Shown: positions 1-7,245, counted from the first letter of the stretch. The stretch is 13,450 nucleotides of DNA from DASXRU01 sp036506395 (GCA_036506395.1 DASXRU010000012.1:1-13450), one strand, 5' to 3'. Made by a program: numbers and translations. Notes: generated by a model from the letters alone, not told the origin.

Positions 1-643
1 CGATCTTCACGGCATAGCCTAATCCATCGCCAACGGGCAGCACCTCTGCGACCAATTGAGGATGATTAATGAAGTACCGGTTGAACTCCCGCAACGCCTC
101 CGTGGAGCTCTTCTGATCCGGCGCGCGAATCTCACCGGCAACCTGGCCGCCCCACAACAGATTGTCCACGATGACCACGCCGTTCGCGCGCAGTTTGGGC
201 AACGCAAGATCCAGATAACCTTTGTACTCTTCCTTCAACGCATCGATGAAGAGCAAATCGAAGGTGTCAGTCAAACGCGGAATGACTTCCAGCGCCCGGC
301 CGCGTTCAATGCGGACACGATCGCGCAGGCCCGCACGGGACAGGTAGTGTTCAGAAAGCCGAATCATCTCTTCATCCGGCTCGATCGTCACGACGGTGGT
401 AACAGTGGACGCTAAATGGACCGCTGAGTATGCGATGGCCATGCCGATTTCCAGCGCGAATCGCGCGCCAGTGGCGCGGGCAGTTATCTCCAGAAACCGT
501 GCCACCTCCCGATCGGCAATCGGCACGCGGTGCTCAGCGGCGTATGCTTCCATCTCCGCCAGTAGCCCTGTACTTGGCGGCAGCAGCCGATCCAGATACT
601 CAGCCTGTGCGCGTTGAATGATCGCATCGATACTTGCTTTCAT
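1..643 (-). CDS. class I SAM-dependent O-methyltransferase (COG4122/TrmR-like), 3' end cut by window edge
   Basis: The frame opens with ATG at 643 and stays open to the left edge (214 residues seen: MKASIDAIIQ...GLGYAVKI); family members are about this length plus a few residues, so only the extreme C-terminus is missing. Visible motifs are the SAM-binding glycine loop EIGMAIAYSA (65-74), the acidic ribose-binding residue in TIEPD (E88), and the metal/substrate residues in LLFIDALKEEYKGY (D134) and VIVDNLLWGG (D160, N161). These are the hallmarks of the cation-dependent O-methyltransferase family, which includes catechol and caffeoyl-CoA methyltransferases and the tRNA wobble hydroxyuridine methyltransferase TrmR. 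The enzyme would be cytoplasmic and transfer methyl from SAM to a hydroxyl group; the substrate cannot be told from sequence. The Shine-Dalgarno is weak (GGGA or AGGA just upstream). It sits 376 bases downstream of the phosphatase gene, beyond a hairpin array, so it probably has its own promoter. Confidence 0.9.
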   Translation of the reverse strand, partial: MKASIDAIIQRAQAEYLDRLLPPSTGLLAEMEAYAAEHRVPIADREVARFLEITARATGARFALEIGMAIAYSAVHLASTVTTVVTIEPDEEMIRLSEHYLSRAGLRDRVRIERGRALEVIPRLTDTFDLLFIDALKEEYKGYLDLALPKLRANGVVIVDNLLWGGQVAGEIRAPDQKSSTEALREFNRYFINHPQLVAEVLPVGDGLGYAVKI

Positions 644-758
644 AGGTCCCGTCCTGTCATTTGTGTGCTTGTGAAGGGACGAGTCTAGCCGCACGAGTGA
701 GGTTGTGCCAAGAAGAGATGGAATTTGAAGGCAGTGATCACTAACGGACCCGATTGAA

Positions 759-1020
759 TTCCAGCGCTGCCAGCCGTCTTCAGACGGCTTTCCCGGAGAA
801 TTATTAGACCAGCGCTTTGAGCGCAGGGTAATCGCGGGACAAACTGATTCTTAGCGCGCTTCAGCGTGCTTGCAAATGAGACGCTTTAGCAACACGGCTA
901 AAGCGCCTACGGGAGCAGCCCGTTGAAACGGGCTACGGAATTTGATTGCGTGCGCCATACCAGCCGTAAAACGGCTGGTCTAGAAACCCTGGCGGGCAAG
1001 CCGCGTGAACGCGGCCATAT
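759..1020. repeat. array of seven short intergenic hairpins (REP-like)
   Basis: This fills most of the 376-base gene-free gap 644-1019, in which I see no ORF of note. Seven inverted repeats follow one another: 772-789 (8 bp), 812-824 (5 bp), 853-870 (8 bp with one wobble), 882-905 (9 bp, 6-base loop), 917-934 (8 bp), 959-979 (9 bp, AAA loop) and 1000-1015 (7 bp). Several share the pattern AGCC...GGCT, closing on TTCA (772, 853) or its reverse complement TGAA (917, 1000). Read in one orientation, several stems are followed by a CTTTCCC or CTTGCCC-like tail. Stem sequences differ while pairing is kept, which points to related elements. The last hairpin ends right at the phosphatase stop codon and may help terminate or stabilise that transcript's 3' end. 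Resemblance to repeats in acidobacterial genomes is an impression from memory. Confidence 0.75.
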
Positions 1021-2432
1021 TACTTCGCAGTTCCAGCCGCAACCTGGGCCGACTTGCGCAGCTGCGGCGAGCCAATCACGCTCCATAGATCGTCTGCACG
1101 AACATAGGCCGGCAAATCACGCTGCGTGCTCATGAGAAAACCTGTGCTTTGCTCGCGACCGAGACTGCCGTGGGTAGATTGGAGCACAGCAAAGACATCC
1201 AGGAATGCGCTTCCTGAGTAGTAACCGTCCTCCAGATTAACCACCACGCTGGCGCGGTTCCGCACATGATTGGTGACGGCCTCGAACACGCGCCGCACAG
1301 CATCAGGGCGCGATGCATCATTGGTGGCGGCAAACCAATCGGTCGCGGAGACGAATCCTTTTGCGTCTGTCTTGCCTTCCGCGGCCAACTGTAGCAGCAC
1401 ACTCGCCAACCCCAGCGGATCACCGTCGTCACTGCGGTAACGAAACCGATCGCCCTGCCTTTCTATAATTGCGCCACCACTGTGCCCCGCCACATGCACG
1501 ACGCCATCGTGTTCGTAAGCCGCGAAGTCCACGCCGCGAACATTAGCCACCACGTCGGCCACTCGCTTCTCGCTCTCTTCTGTAGTGAACAGCATCGCGC
1601 ACCCGACCAGGCCGTACTGCGGAAAGACAACGCTCTTGTCGTCCTTCACATGGCTTTCCAGCCGCAGGCCGGCGCGCCGGATTGGCTCCTTCAGCGAGAC
1701 CCGCCGGTAGCCGGTAAAGTGATTTCCATGGTCGGAAAAAATCGTTACGCGCACCTCGCCTTTCGCGTCGTTCATGATGTTGCTCAAGGCGTCATCCAGT
1801 TGGCCCATAAACTTGCGCAACATCCGTTCACCGCCAAGATGGGCCAGCGAGTCCGTGGATCCGATATAGGCGAAAAAGACCGGCGCCCGCGATGAACGAA
1901 ACTTTTGCTTGAGCCGAACGATGTCTGACCATGCTTCGACGTAGGTGCTGACTGGCGGCAGGGCGTACCCCAAACCGCTTTTGATCGCCGAGGGATGGTA
2001 ATCAAACAGCTCGCGAAAGGTCCCATGGATGAACGAGCCGCCTTTGAACCGGTCCACCAGTCCGCCCCGCATCGCATTCTTTTCGATATCGAAATAACTG
2101 TCTTCATAGCCGGCGCTCGCCCTGGCCCCGGCAGGCTCCAGGATCTCCGAGAGTGACAGATTGGTCAGACTGGGAAACGGCGAAATCATCCGCGCCGGCG
2201 GTGCAAACAAACGAAAGCGCCCTTTGGCCCGCATCTTCTCGATCGTCGAGAAGCCTACGCCATCAACGCAAACAATCAAGTGTCGTGACGATGATTGCGT
2301 GTTAGCGTCTTTCGCCAACGCAAGCGGCGCCTGCGCGAACACGTTGGACACAGAAGACTGAGGGCAGCACGCCGGTGCCGCGGCCATCAAACAAGCAGCA
2401 ATACTTTTCATAAGCTTCCGACTCACCCCCAT
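1020..2432 (-). CDS. exported alkaline-phosphatase-superfamily (type I phosphodiesterase/nucleotide pyrophosphatase-like) hydrolase
   Basis: This 470-residue protein has an N-terminal export signal (hydrophobic stretch about residues 9-22; likely signal-peptidase site after VFAQA, residue 35), so it should act in the periplasm or outside the cell. The two-metal site of the superfamily can be traced in order: VDGVG (D57), the nucleophile region PFPSLTNLS (T90 likely), GSTDSLAHLGG (D194, H198), TIFSDHGNH (D234, H235) and a late QSTHGSLG (H421). A full ligand set argues for an active phosphomonoesterase or phosphodiesterase; the substrate is unknown. The start at 2432 is fixed by GGAGG at 2441-2445, eight bases upstream; a second ATG at codon 8 (MKSIAAC) would also leave a signal peptide. 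A Cys pair at 22-23 is a poor lipobox, so lipidation is unlikely. It lies downstream of the sigma-54 regulator across 106 bases and could be one of its targets, though no -24/-12 promoter is visible. Confidence 0.88.
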   Translation of the reverse strand: MGVSRKLMKSIAACLMAAAPACCPQSSVSNVFAQAPLALAKDANTQSSSRHLIVCVDGVGFSTIEKMRAKGRFRLFAPPARMISPFPSLTNLSLSEILEPAGARASAGYEDSYFDIEKNAMRGGLVDRFKGGSFIHGTFRELFDYHPSAIKSGLGYALPPVSTYVEAWSDIVRLKQKFRSSRAPVFFAYIGSTDSLAHLGGERMLRKFMGQLDDALSNIMNDAKGEVRVTIFSDHGNHFTGYRRVSLKEPIRRAGLRLESHVKDDKSVVFPQYGLVGCAMLFTTEESEKRVADVVANVRGVDFAAYEHDGVVHVAGHSGGAIIERQGDRFRYRSDDGDPLGLASVLLQLAAEGKTDAKGFVSATDWFAATNDASRPDAVRRVFEAVTNHVRNRASVVVNLEDGYYSGSAFLDVFAVLQSTHGSLGREQSTGFLMSTQRDLPAYVRADDLWSVIGSPQLRKSAQVAAGTAK

Positions 2433-2440
2433 TAGTCAGA

Positions 2441-2483
2441 CCTCCGGAAAAATAAGGTGGCAAAGCGTGTTCCCAACCGGAGG
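2441..2483 (-). promoter_or_regulatory. potential Shine-Dalgarno-masking stem in the phosphatase leader
   Basis: On the minus-strand transcript the sequence CCTCCGG (2483-2477) is the exact complement of CCGGAGG (2447-2441), which contains the whole Shine-Dalgarno GGAGG of the phosphatase gene. The 7-bp helix can gain one G-U pair and encloses a 29-base, partly U-rich loop. If it forms, it hides the ribosome site. The complementarity is seen directly; the regulatory role is inference. Confidence 0.45.
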
Positions 2484-2538
2484 CTCTGCTTTCGCTGCTA
2501 TTGGAGCGTGTGTGGTCTCGGCAAGATGAAAGTTCTAT

Positions 2539-4011
2539 TCAGTTGTCGGAATTATCCTGCGTCTCGGAGGACACCGAGACGTAGCGGCGGCCAAGGCCCA
2601 GTTCGCGGAGTTTGTGTTGGAGGGATTGCCGGTGCATGCCCAGCACGGCGGCCGCGCGAGTCACGTTGCCGCCTGCTTCATCGAGACAACGGGCAATGTA
2701 GCGGCGCTCAAATTCGCGTCGATCGTTGCGAAAGTCAGCCGTGAAAGGAACGGCCAGGGCGCCATCTTCGCCGGCTGTAGCAGCGGCCGGTCGGAACTCA
2801 GCATCGACCTCCAGCGGTTGTTCCTGCATCTCCGGCAGGTCAAGCGCGTCGAGTTCATCGCCCTCGGACATGATCGCTGCCCGATCGATGGTGTTGCGCA
2901 ATTCACGCACATTACCCGGCCAGTCGTATTCGACCAGACGGCGCAAAGCATTGTGCGCGATTGGTCTCTCCCGCAGGCCGTAGTGCTCCGCCGCCTGGCG
3001 CGCAAATGCTTCCGCCAGCAGCGGAATGTCTTCACGTCGATCTCGCAGCGGTGCGATTTCGATTGTGACCACCTGAAGGCGGTAGAAAAGATCGGCGCGG
3101 AAGTTACCTGCCGCAATCTCCTGTTCCAGCGGGCGGTGCGTCGCACTGACAATGCGCACGTCAACTGGAATTGAGTCGTCGCCGCCCAAACGTTCGATGC
3201 GACGCTCCTCCAGCGCGCGCAGAAGTTTTGCCTGAACGTTCGCGCTCATGTCGCCGATCTCGTCCAGGAAGAGCGTGCCGCCATCGGCCTGCTCAAATTT
3301 TCCCCGCCGTCGCGCAGCCGCTCCTGTAAACGCGCCCTTCTCGTGACCGAACAATTCCGATTCAATCAATTCCGAGGGGAGGGCGGCACAGTTGACGGCA
3401 ACAAACGCGCCGCCACGACGTGAAGTGCTCTGTTCGTGAAGCTCGCGCGCCACTAACTCTTTACCTGTTCCCGATTCGCCCCGCACCAACACAGTGGCGT
3501 CGGTGTCCGCAACTTTTTCGATCGCCCCGCGCACCTGCTGCATGGAGTCGGACTCGCCCATCAGCGCGCCGCGCTGGGCGGCTTCAACCTCGATGCGACG
3601 CTTCAGCGAGCGATTCTCGCGCCGTAGCTGGATCGTTTCGATTGCGTTCTTGACGACCAGCCGGAGGTCATCAAGCTCGAAGGGTTTTGAGAGGTAATCG
3701 TAGGCGCCGCCTTTGACGGCTTCGACCGCCATGCGTTCGGAGCCGTGCGCAGTGATGATGATGACGAGAGGTTGCTCCTCAGTCGCGGCTTGTAGCTCGC
3801 TCAACAACTCGAGACCACTCGCGCCCGGGAGGTTTACATCCAGCAGCAGCAAATCGAACGGCTGCCTCTTCATCAGGGCGCGCGCTTCTTCGGCGCTGCC
3901 CGCTTCGCTCATGTCATAGCCGGAAGTGCTCAGGGCCCGGCGAATGCCGTAGCGCGCCGCTTCTTCGTCGTCGACAATCAACAACCGCAAGCTTTCTTTC
4001 CGGCCGGCCAT
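2539..4011 (-). CDS. sigma-54-dependent response regulator (NtrC family)
   Basis: This 490-residue protein has the classical three-domain order. The receiver (about 8-122) has acidic pocket D14/D15, phospho-acceptor D58 in LLLLDVNLPG, T87 and K109. The AAA+ sigma-54 interaction domain (about 150-385) has Walker A GESGTGKE (178-185), the sigma-54 loop GAFTGA (226-231), Walker B GTLFLDEIGD (245-254), the arginine-containing RADLFYRL (305-312) and WPGNVREL (364-371). The Fis-type helix-turn-helix (about 433-472) includes GGNVTRAAAVLGMHRQSLQHKL. It should drive transcription from -24/-12 promoters after phosphorylation. The histidine kinase gene two positions upstream is the likely partner. The arrangement resembles PrsK/PrsR-type pairs of exosortase systems, but no exosortase gene is in view. 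No Shine-Dalgarno is visible before the ATG (CTGTCCCGC precedes it). Residues 395-425 are a variable linker. Confidence 0.96.
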   Translation of the reverse strand: MAGRKESLRLLIVDDEEAARYGIRRALSTSGYDMSEAGSAEEARALMKRQPFDLLLLDVNLPGASGLELLSELQAATEEQPLVIIITAHGSERMAVEAVKGGAYDYLSKPFELDDLRLVVKNAIETIQLRRENRSLKRRIEVEAAQRGALMGESDSMQQVRGAIEKVADTDATVLVRGESGTGKELVARELHEQSTSRRGGAFVAVNCAALPSELIESELFGHEKGAFTGAAARRRGKFEQADGGTLFLDEIGDMSANVQAKLLRALEERRIERLGGDDSIPVDVRIVSATHRPLEQEIAAGNFRADLFYRLQVVTIEIAPLRDRREDIPLLAEAFARQAAEHYGLRERPIAHNALRRLVEYDWPGNVRELRNTIDRAAIMSEGDELDALDLPEMQEQPLEVDAEFRPAAATAGEDGALAVPFTADFRNDRREFERRYIARCLDEAGGNVTRAAAVLGMHRQSLQHKLRELGLGRRYVSVSSETQDNSDN

Positions 4012-4036
4012 GCGGGACAGTTTAATACCAAAGTGG

Positions 4037-4111
4037 GCGTTTAGAGTACCAACTTTAGTTGGGCCTTTCTCAACGAACCAAAAGCCCGACTAAAGTCGGT
4101 ACTCTAAACGC
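4037..4111. repeat. REPIN-like element: two hairpins in inverted orientation
   Basis: Left arm 4037-4066 and right arm 4082-4111 are inverted copies matching at 27 of 30 positions, with a 15-base spacer. Each arm has its own perfect 5-bp hairpin: CCAAC-TTTA-GTTGG (4049-4062) and CCGAC-TAAA-GTCGG (4086-4099). Two of the three arm differences are the two halves of one base pair in these inner stems (A-T versus G-C), so pairing was conserved. It occupies the gap between the 221-residue exported protein and the sigma-54 regulator, both minus strand, where it could act as a terminator or mRNA stabiliser. No transposase lies nearby. Inverted REP pairs of this form are called REPINs in other bacteria. 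Confidence 0.8.
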
Positions 4112-4125
4112 CGCGCAGCGATAGG

Positions 4126-4791
4126 TTAGCGCGGGGCTCGCTTCGCCGAAAATATGATGACGAGGGCGTCACCGGATGGTCCAACATTCAGCGTGCCGAC
4201 AACGACTGGCTCGCCTTCGTGCATGCTGATGTCCGTGTGCAGGCCCGTGGGCTCGTAACTGACAATTGCCCCCGATGGCGCGGCGGCTGAAGCCACGGTT
4301 GCCTGCGTCTGAATTGGCACGCGCGACCCGAAACTGAAGCCGTTCACGCGAATAACATTGCGACCCATTTGGTCGGTGACGATTTTGATCCCGCTAACGG
4401 TGAATTCATTGAAGCTGGGAGTGCTGGCCGTAGAGGCTGCGGGCGCCAGCAGTGGACCGCCGATCCAACGCAGATTCAAGTGGGTACCATCCTTTACTCG
4501 ATTCAGCAATGTGGCGGCAACGCTGTAATTCGTGAACGGCAGGGATTCGCGCAGTTGCTTGATTATCGGCTCGAGCGCCACCGGAATTTTATGGTCCTGT
4601 ACCGACTGGTTGGTAGCAACGATCAAGTAGAGCTGGGTGTCGAGGTTCGTTTCATCCTCTTTTATGACCGCGACCGATGCGCCAGGTGATTGACCCGCTG
4701 ACTGGGCCAGAACAGCATATTGCGCGGCAGCGACTACCAGGGCTGCAAAGAAAATGGACAGAGCTATGCCCGAGAACTTTTTCATCATCAT
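4126..4791 (-). CDS. exported protein of unknown function encoded between kinase and regulator
   Basis: I do not recognise a named family with confidence. The 221-residue product starts with a clear signal peptide (KK at 4-5, hydrophobic 9-28, probable cleavage after VLAQ or shortly beyond), so it is periplasmic or outer-membrane associated. The mature part is beta-rich and cysteine-free. Residues 49-112 contain DTQLYLIVATN, LRESLPFTNY and LNRVKDGTHLNLRWIGGPLL. An Ala/Ser/Thr-rich linker spans about 116-127. The C-terminal part ends in MHEGEPVVVGTLNVGPSGDALVIIFSAKR, faintly like the closing beta-hairpin region of secretins (GE.VVVG.L). Three ATG codons in a row (4791, 4788, 4785) follow GGAG at 4797-4800; the first has 5-base and the second 8-base spacing, so the exact start is open. 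It lies between kinase and regulator on the same strand, suggesting an accessory or sensed component of that system (inference). Confidence 0.82.
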   Translation of the reverse strand: MMMKKFSGIALSIFFAALVVAAAQYAVLAQSAGQSPGASVAVIKEDETNLDTQLYLIVATNQSVQDHKIPVALEPIIKQLRESLPFTNYSVAATLLNRVKDGTHLNLRWIGGPLLAPAASTASTPSFNEFTVSGIKIVTDQMGRNVIRVNGFSFGSRVPIQTQATVASAAAPSGAIVSYEPTGLHTDISMHEGEPVVVGTLNVGPSGDALVIIFSAKRAPR

Positions 4792-4836
4792 TGTCTCTCC
4801 TTTGAATTCGATTGCGACCTCGGTGGCGTAGCACGA

Positions 4837-4933
4837 CCGTTAGGAACGGCGTAAACGCGACACGCTCGCTCAGCGCGGGCTACTTCACCGGCTAACCGAC
4901 GCAAGCACAACGCTTGATCGCTGATCGCTTGCG
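4837..4933. repeat. small intergenic inverted repeats between kinase and exported-protein genes
   Basis: The 180-base gap 4792-4971 holds a 5-bp hairpin CCGTT-AGG-AACGG (4837-4849) and a 7-bp inverted repeat CGCAAGC (4900-4906) / GCTTGCG (4927-4933), with alternative pairing CAAGC/GCTTG at 4902-4916. The first looks related in style to the hairpin array near 900. No Rho-independent terminator with a T-run is visible, so read-through from the kinase gene into the next gene is possible. Confidence 0.45.
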
Positions 4934-4971
4934 ACAGACACGCTGGTTGAAGCTTAAAGTTCCAATGAAGA

Positions 4972-7059
4972 CTAATTCAGTGGCAGGTGTAGTTCGAAGC
5001 GCGCTCCCCGTCCGCTTTCGCGAGGGGCCAGCGTTGCAGTTCCTCCAGCTTCCTGCATGCGCTTGCGCACAATGGCAAGACCCAGGCCGGTGCCGCGTTG
5101 TTTGGTGGTGAAGAATGGTTCCCAAATGCGCGCTTGCAGTTCGCTGGAAATGCCCGGGCCGCTATCTGTAACAGCGAACACTACGTCGCCATTCTTACAG
5201 AATGCCTCGATGCGTATCTGGCCCCCCGCCGCAGTTGCCTGCAGCGCATTCAGCAACAGGTTAGATAGGGAATCGCGAACCGCGGCGGCACTGGTTCCAT
5301 CGAGATCGGTCCCGGCATGGGCGTGGCATTCAATCGAGATTGCTCTGCCACTCGCATGGGCCCGAAACAGATCCGCGACTGCTCGAGCCAGATCGTCGGC
5401 GCCGCATGGCGCTGATGCCGGCGGCTCTTTGCGCGCAAAACTAAGAAGCTGCGTAACGCTTTGGCTGAGCCGATCAGTCTCGCCTACGATCATGGTCAAA
5501 TCGCGGGTGTATTCATCGCTTAACTGATCGTCCTCGCGCATGACCTGGGCGATCGATTTGATGGCCGACAAAGGGTTCTTCACTTCATGTGCTACTGTCG
5601 CCGCCATCTGCCCCAGCGCTGCCAGGCGCTCGCCTTCAGCAAGCTTGCGCTCAAGCCGCACGTTTTCCTCCACTAGACGGTAATCTTCAATCGCGATCGC
5701 CACCTGGCCGGCAAGCACTTCGAGCACTGCGCGCACATCCGGCGCCAGCGCGCTCGGTGGCGCTTCAATCAGCATCAGCCCTACGGTTTGGCCCTCGCGG
5801 CGCAGCGGGTACGCAAGCGAATATCCGCGCCGGGTCAACTCAGTTTCATCCTCGATAACTTCGGCGCCATTGTGCTTCGCCTTCTCGATCAACGCGTCAA
5901 CCCAGGCACGATCGTCAAGGCCTTTTTCCGCTGGGCTAACCCTGCCGTTATCAGTTGGGGCAGAACTCTCTCGGGCGGTTTCACTAACGATGATCCTGAC
6001 CCGGCGCAGCGCGAGTGCTTTTGTGGTTTGCGCCTCCACAAAGCCCAGGAGTTCCGGCAGATTCTTGTAATGCCCTGCCTGCGATCCGATGCGCGCCACC
6101 ACATCGCGATACAGCGCCGTTTCGCGCTCAAACAGTTTGCGAAACTTCCTTTCCAGCCAGCGACGTAAAGGGGCGGCGATCAATGTCAGGGCCAGAATCA
6201 TCACGCCTTCAATAACGCCGGTGCGGACTCCATATCTTGCGGTCAGCCACTCTCCGATGGTGCGTATGCCGTAGAGATAAATAGCCAGCACAACCGCTGC
6301 AAACGAGGCGACGATCAGGCTTTCCTTGATGATCAGCTCAAGAAAGCGATAGCGGTAGATGTAATACGCCAGCAGCGCCGAAGGCAGCAGCGAGCCGAGG
6401 TTCGCCAGCGTTTTCAGATAGAGTCCCAGCGCCGTCCCTTCCCCCAGGCCCAGCGCCAGGGCCGCAAGAATCAGTATGGCGATGCCGACGAAGGAAACCG
6501 CCAGCGTTGTCATGATGCGCCGTTCACCCGGATTCCTGGCGCGACGGGCAATCAATATCTCGGTCAACGCAACCAACCCGAGACAATAAGCAATCCACAA
6601 AACAAATGGCAGCACGAACACCGACAGCTTCACGAACATCGGCGCGTAAGGTCCAATCCAGATGCGCGGCACGCCGATCAAAAGAAAAATGCAGGGAATG
6701 TAGGAAAGATAGACGCGCACCTGCTCGCTGCGGGTCAGCTCTCGCGATCGAGCGTTGGCCCACAGATGCAGGTGAACGTGAAGCAGGAGGGAGTAGGTAA
6801 AGGTAATGCTGATGACGGCTATCGAATCAGCAAAGCGAAGCAAGTTGGTCCAGGCGCCGGCGCTTAAGCCCAGCATGGTGTGCACGGTGACAACCAGGTT
6901 GCTGGCGTGCCAGCCTCCCATGCAAAGAGCCAGCGCCAACAGCAATCGCTGCATTGCACCCAGGTCGGCGCGCCGCTTGATCAGCATGCTGGCCATCCAC
7001 AATGGCAGCACCGCCCCCAGGCTATAACCGACCAGTTGCAGAATTTCTAGAAGGGACAT
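4972..7059 (-). CDS. multi-pass membrane sensor histidine kinase with GAF domain
   Basis: This 695-residue protein has a hydrophobic N-terminal half with about eight to nine membrane segments (roughly 7-26, 37-56, 76-97, 117-131, 143-165, 183-206, 216-236, 246-264 and 280-297). A GAF-like domain follows (about 312-460), then a short coiled linker, the HisKA dimerisation domain with phospho-acceptor H491 in ATVAHEVKNPLSAI, and the ATPase domain with N-box SNLLLNALQA (599-608), G1 DSGPGI (632-637), F-box EPFFTT (647-652) and G2 GTGLGL (656-661). All catalytic boxes are intact. Domain order matches PrsK-type kinases (membrane region, GAF, kinase) known from exosortase/PEP-CTERM clusters; specific identity is not proven. 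It most likely phosphorylates the NtrC-type regulator encoded downstream. No Shine-Dalgarno precedes the ATG. The start is chosen because the first membrane helix begins at once and a long inverted repeat lies upstream. Confidence 0.95.
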   Translation of the reverse strand: MSLLEILQLVGYSLGAVLPLWMASMLIKRRADLGAMQRLLLALALCMGGWHASNLVVTVHTMLGLSAGAWTNLLRFADSIAVISITFTYSLLLHVHLHLWANARSRELTRSEQVRVYLSYIPCIFLLIGVPRIWIGPYAPMFVKLSVFVLPFVLWIAYCLGLVALTEILIARRARNPGERRIMTTLAVSFVGIAILILAALALGLGEGTALGLYLKTLANLGSLLPSALLAYYIYRYRFLELIIKESLIVASFAAVVLAIYLYGIRTIGEWLTARYGVRTGVIEGVMILALTLIAAPLRRWLERKFRKLFERETALYRDVVARIGSQAGHYKNLPELLGFVEAQTTKALALRRVRIIVSETARESSAPTDNGRVSPAEKGLDDRAWVDALIEKAKHNGAEVIEDETELTRRGYSLAYPLRREGQTVGLMLIEAPPSALAPDVRAVLEVLAGQVAIAIEDYRLVEENVRLERKLAEGERLAALGQMAATVAHEVKNPLSAIKSIAQVMREDDQLSDEYTRDLTMIVGETDRLSQSVTQLLSFARKEPPASAPCGADDLARAVADLFRAHASGRAISIECHAHAGTDLDGTSAAAVRDSLSNLLLNALQATAAGGQIRIEAFCKNGDVVFAVTDSGPGISSELQARIWEPFFTTKQRGTGLGLAIVRKRMQEAGGTATLAPRESGRGARFELHLPLN

Positions 7060-7100
7060 GTTTCGGTGTTAACGGTTCAGCCAGGGATAGGGGGCGGAAT

Positions 7101-7245
7101 AAGAAATTGATTTTCCATATATCATTTTCCATTTCTCATTTGCCATTGAACCGATTGTCCAAACTCAGACTGAATGAAGAATCCTAGATTGAAGTATCAA
7201 TGAAAAATGAGAAATGAAAAACGATATATGGAAAATCTCTTTCTC
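7101..7245. repeat. long AT-rich inverted repeat between the OmpA-like and kinase genes
   Basis: Arms 7109-7141 and 7205-7237 are inverted copies identical at 31 of 33 positions; weaker similarity extends outward to about 7101 and 7245. A 63-base spacer separates them. Both mismatches become G-U wobbles on the minus-strand transcript, the strand on which both neighbouring genes are read, so that RNA could form a continuous 33-bp stem. The arms are strikingly AT-rich against their surroundings and contain short reiterations such as CATTTTCC and CATTTCTCATT. Possible roles are a transcription barrier or terminator after the OmpA-like gene, or a MITE-like mobile remnant. No transposase ORF or clear target duplication is visible. 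Confidence 0.8.

Noticed and set aside
56..415. 119-codon plus-strand frame at the left edge
   Set aside because: Antisense to the O-methyltransferase, whose SAM and metal motifs are clear.
690..712. TGGCAC on the minus strand upstream of the O-methyltransferase, like a sigma-54 -24 element
   Set aside because: The -12 GC is missing at the required 10-base distance from GG (CT is found), so it is not a credible -24/-12 promoter.
772..1015. CRISPR array
   Set aside because: Hairpin sequences, lengths and spacings are all irregular; there is no constant repeat and no cas gene.
1482..1895. 137-codon plus-strand frame opposite the phosphatase
   Set aside because: Antisense shadow of a gene with a complete metal-site motif set; sequence has no family character.
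2614..3174. 186-codon open frame on the plus strand
   Set aside because: It lies wholly antisense to the AAA+ and HTH region of the sigma-54 regulator, whose motifs are intact; no recognisable domain. High GC creates such shadow frames.
4972..7059. Firm assignment of the kinase/regulator pair as PrsK/PrsR of an exosortase system
   Set aside because: Domain order fits, but no exosortase, PEP-CTERM protein or exopolysaccharide gene is in the window, so only a resemblance is noted.
7101..7245. Insertion sequence
   Set aside because: Inverted arms are present, but the 63-base interior encodes nothing and no clear target-site duplication is visible; kept as a repeat only.
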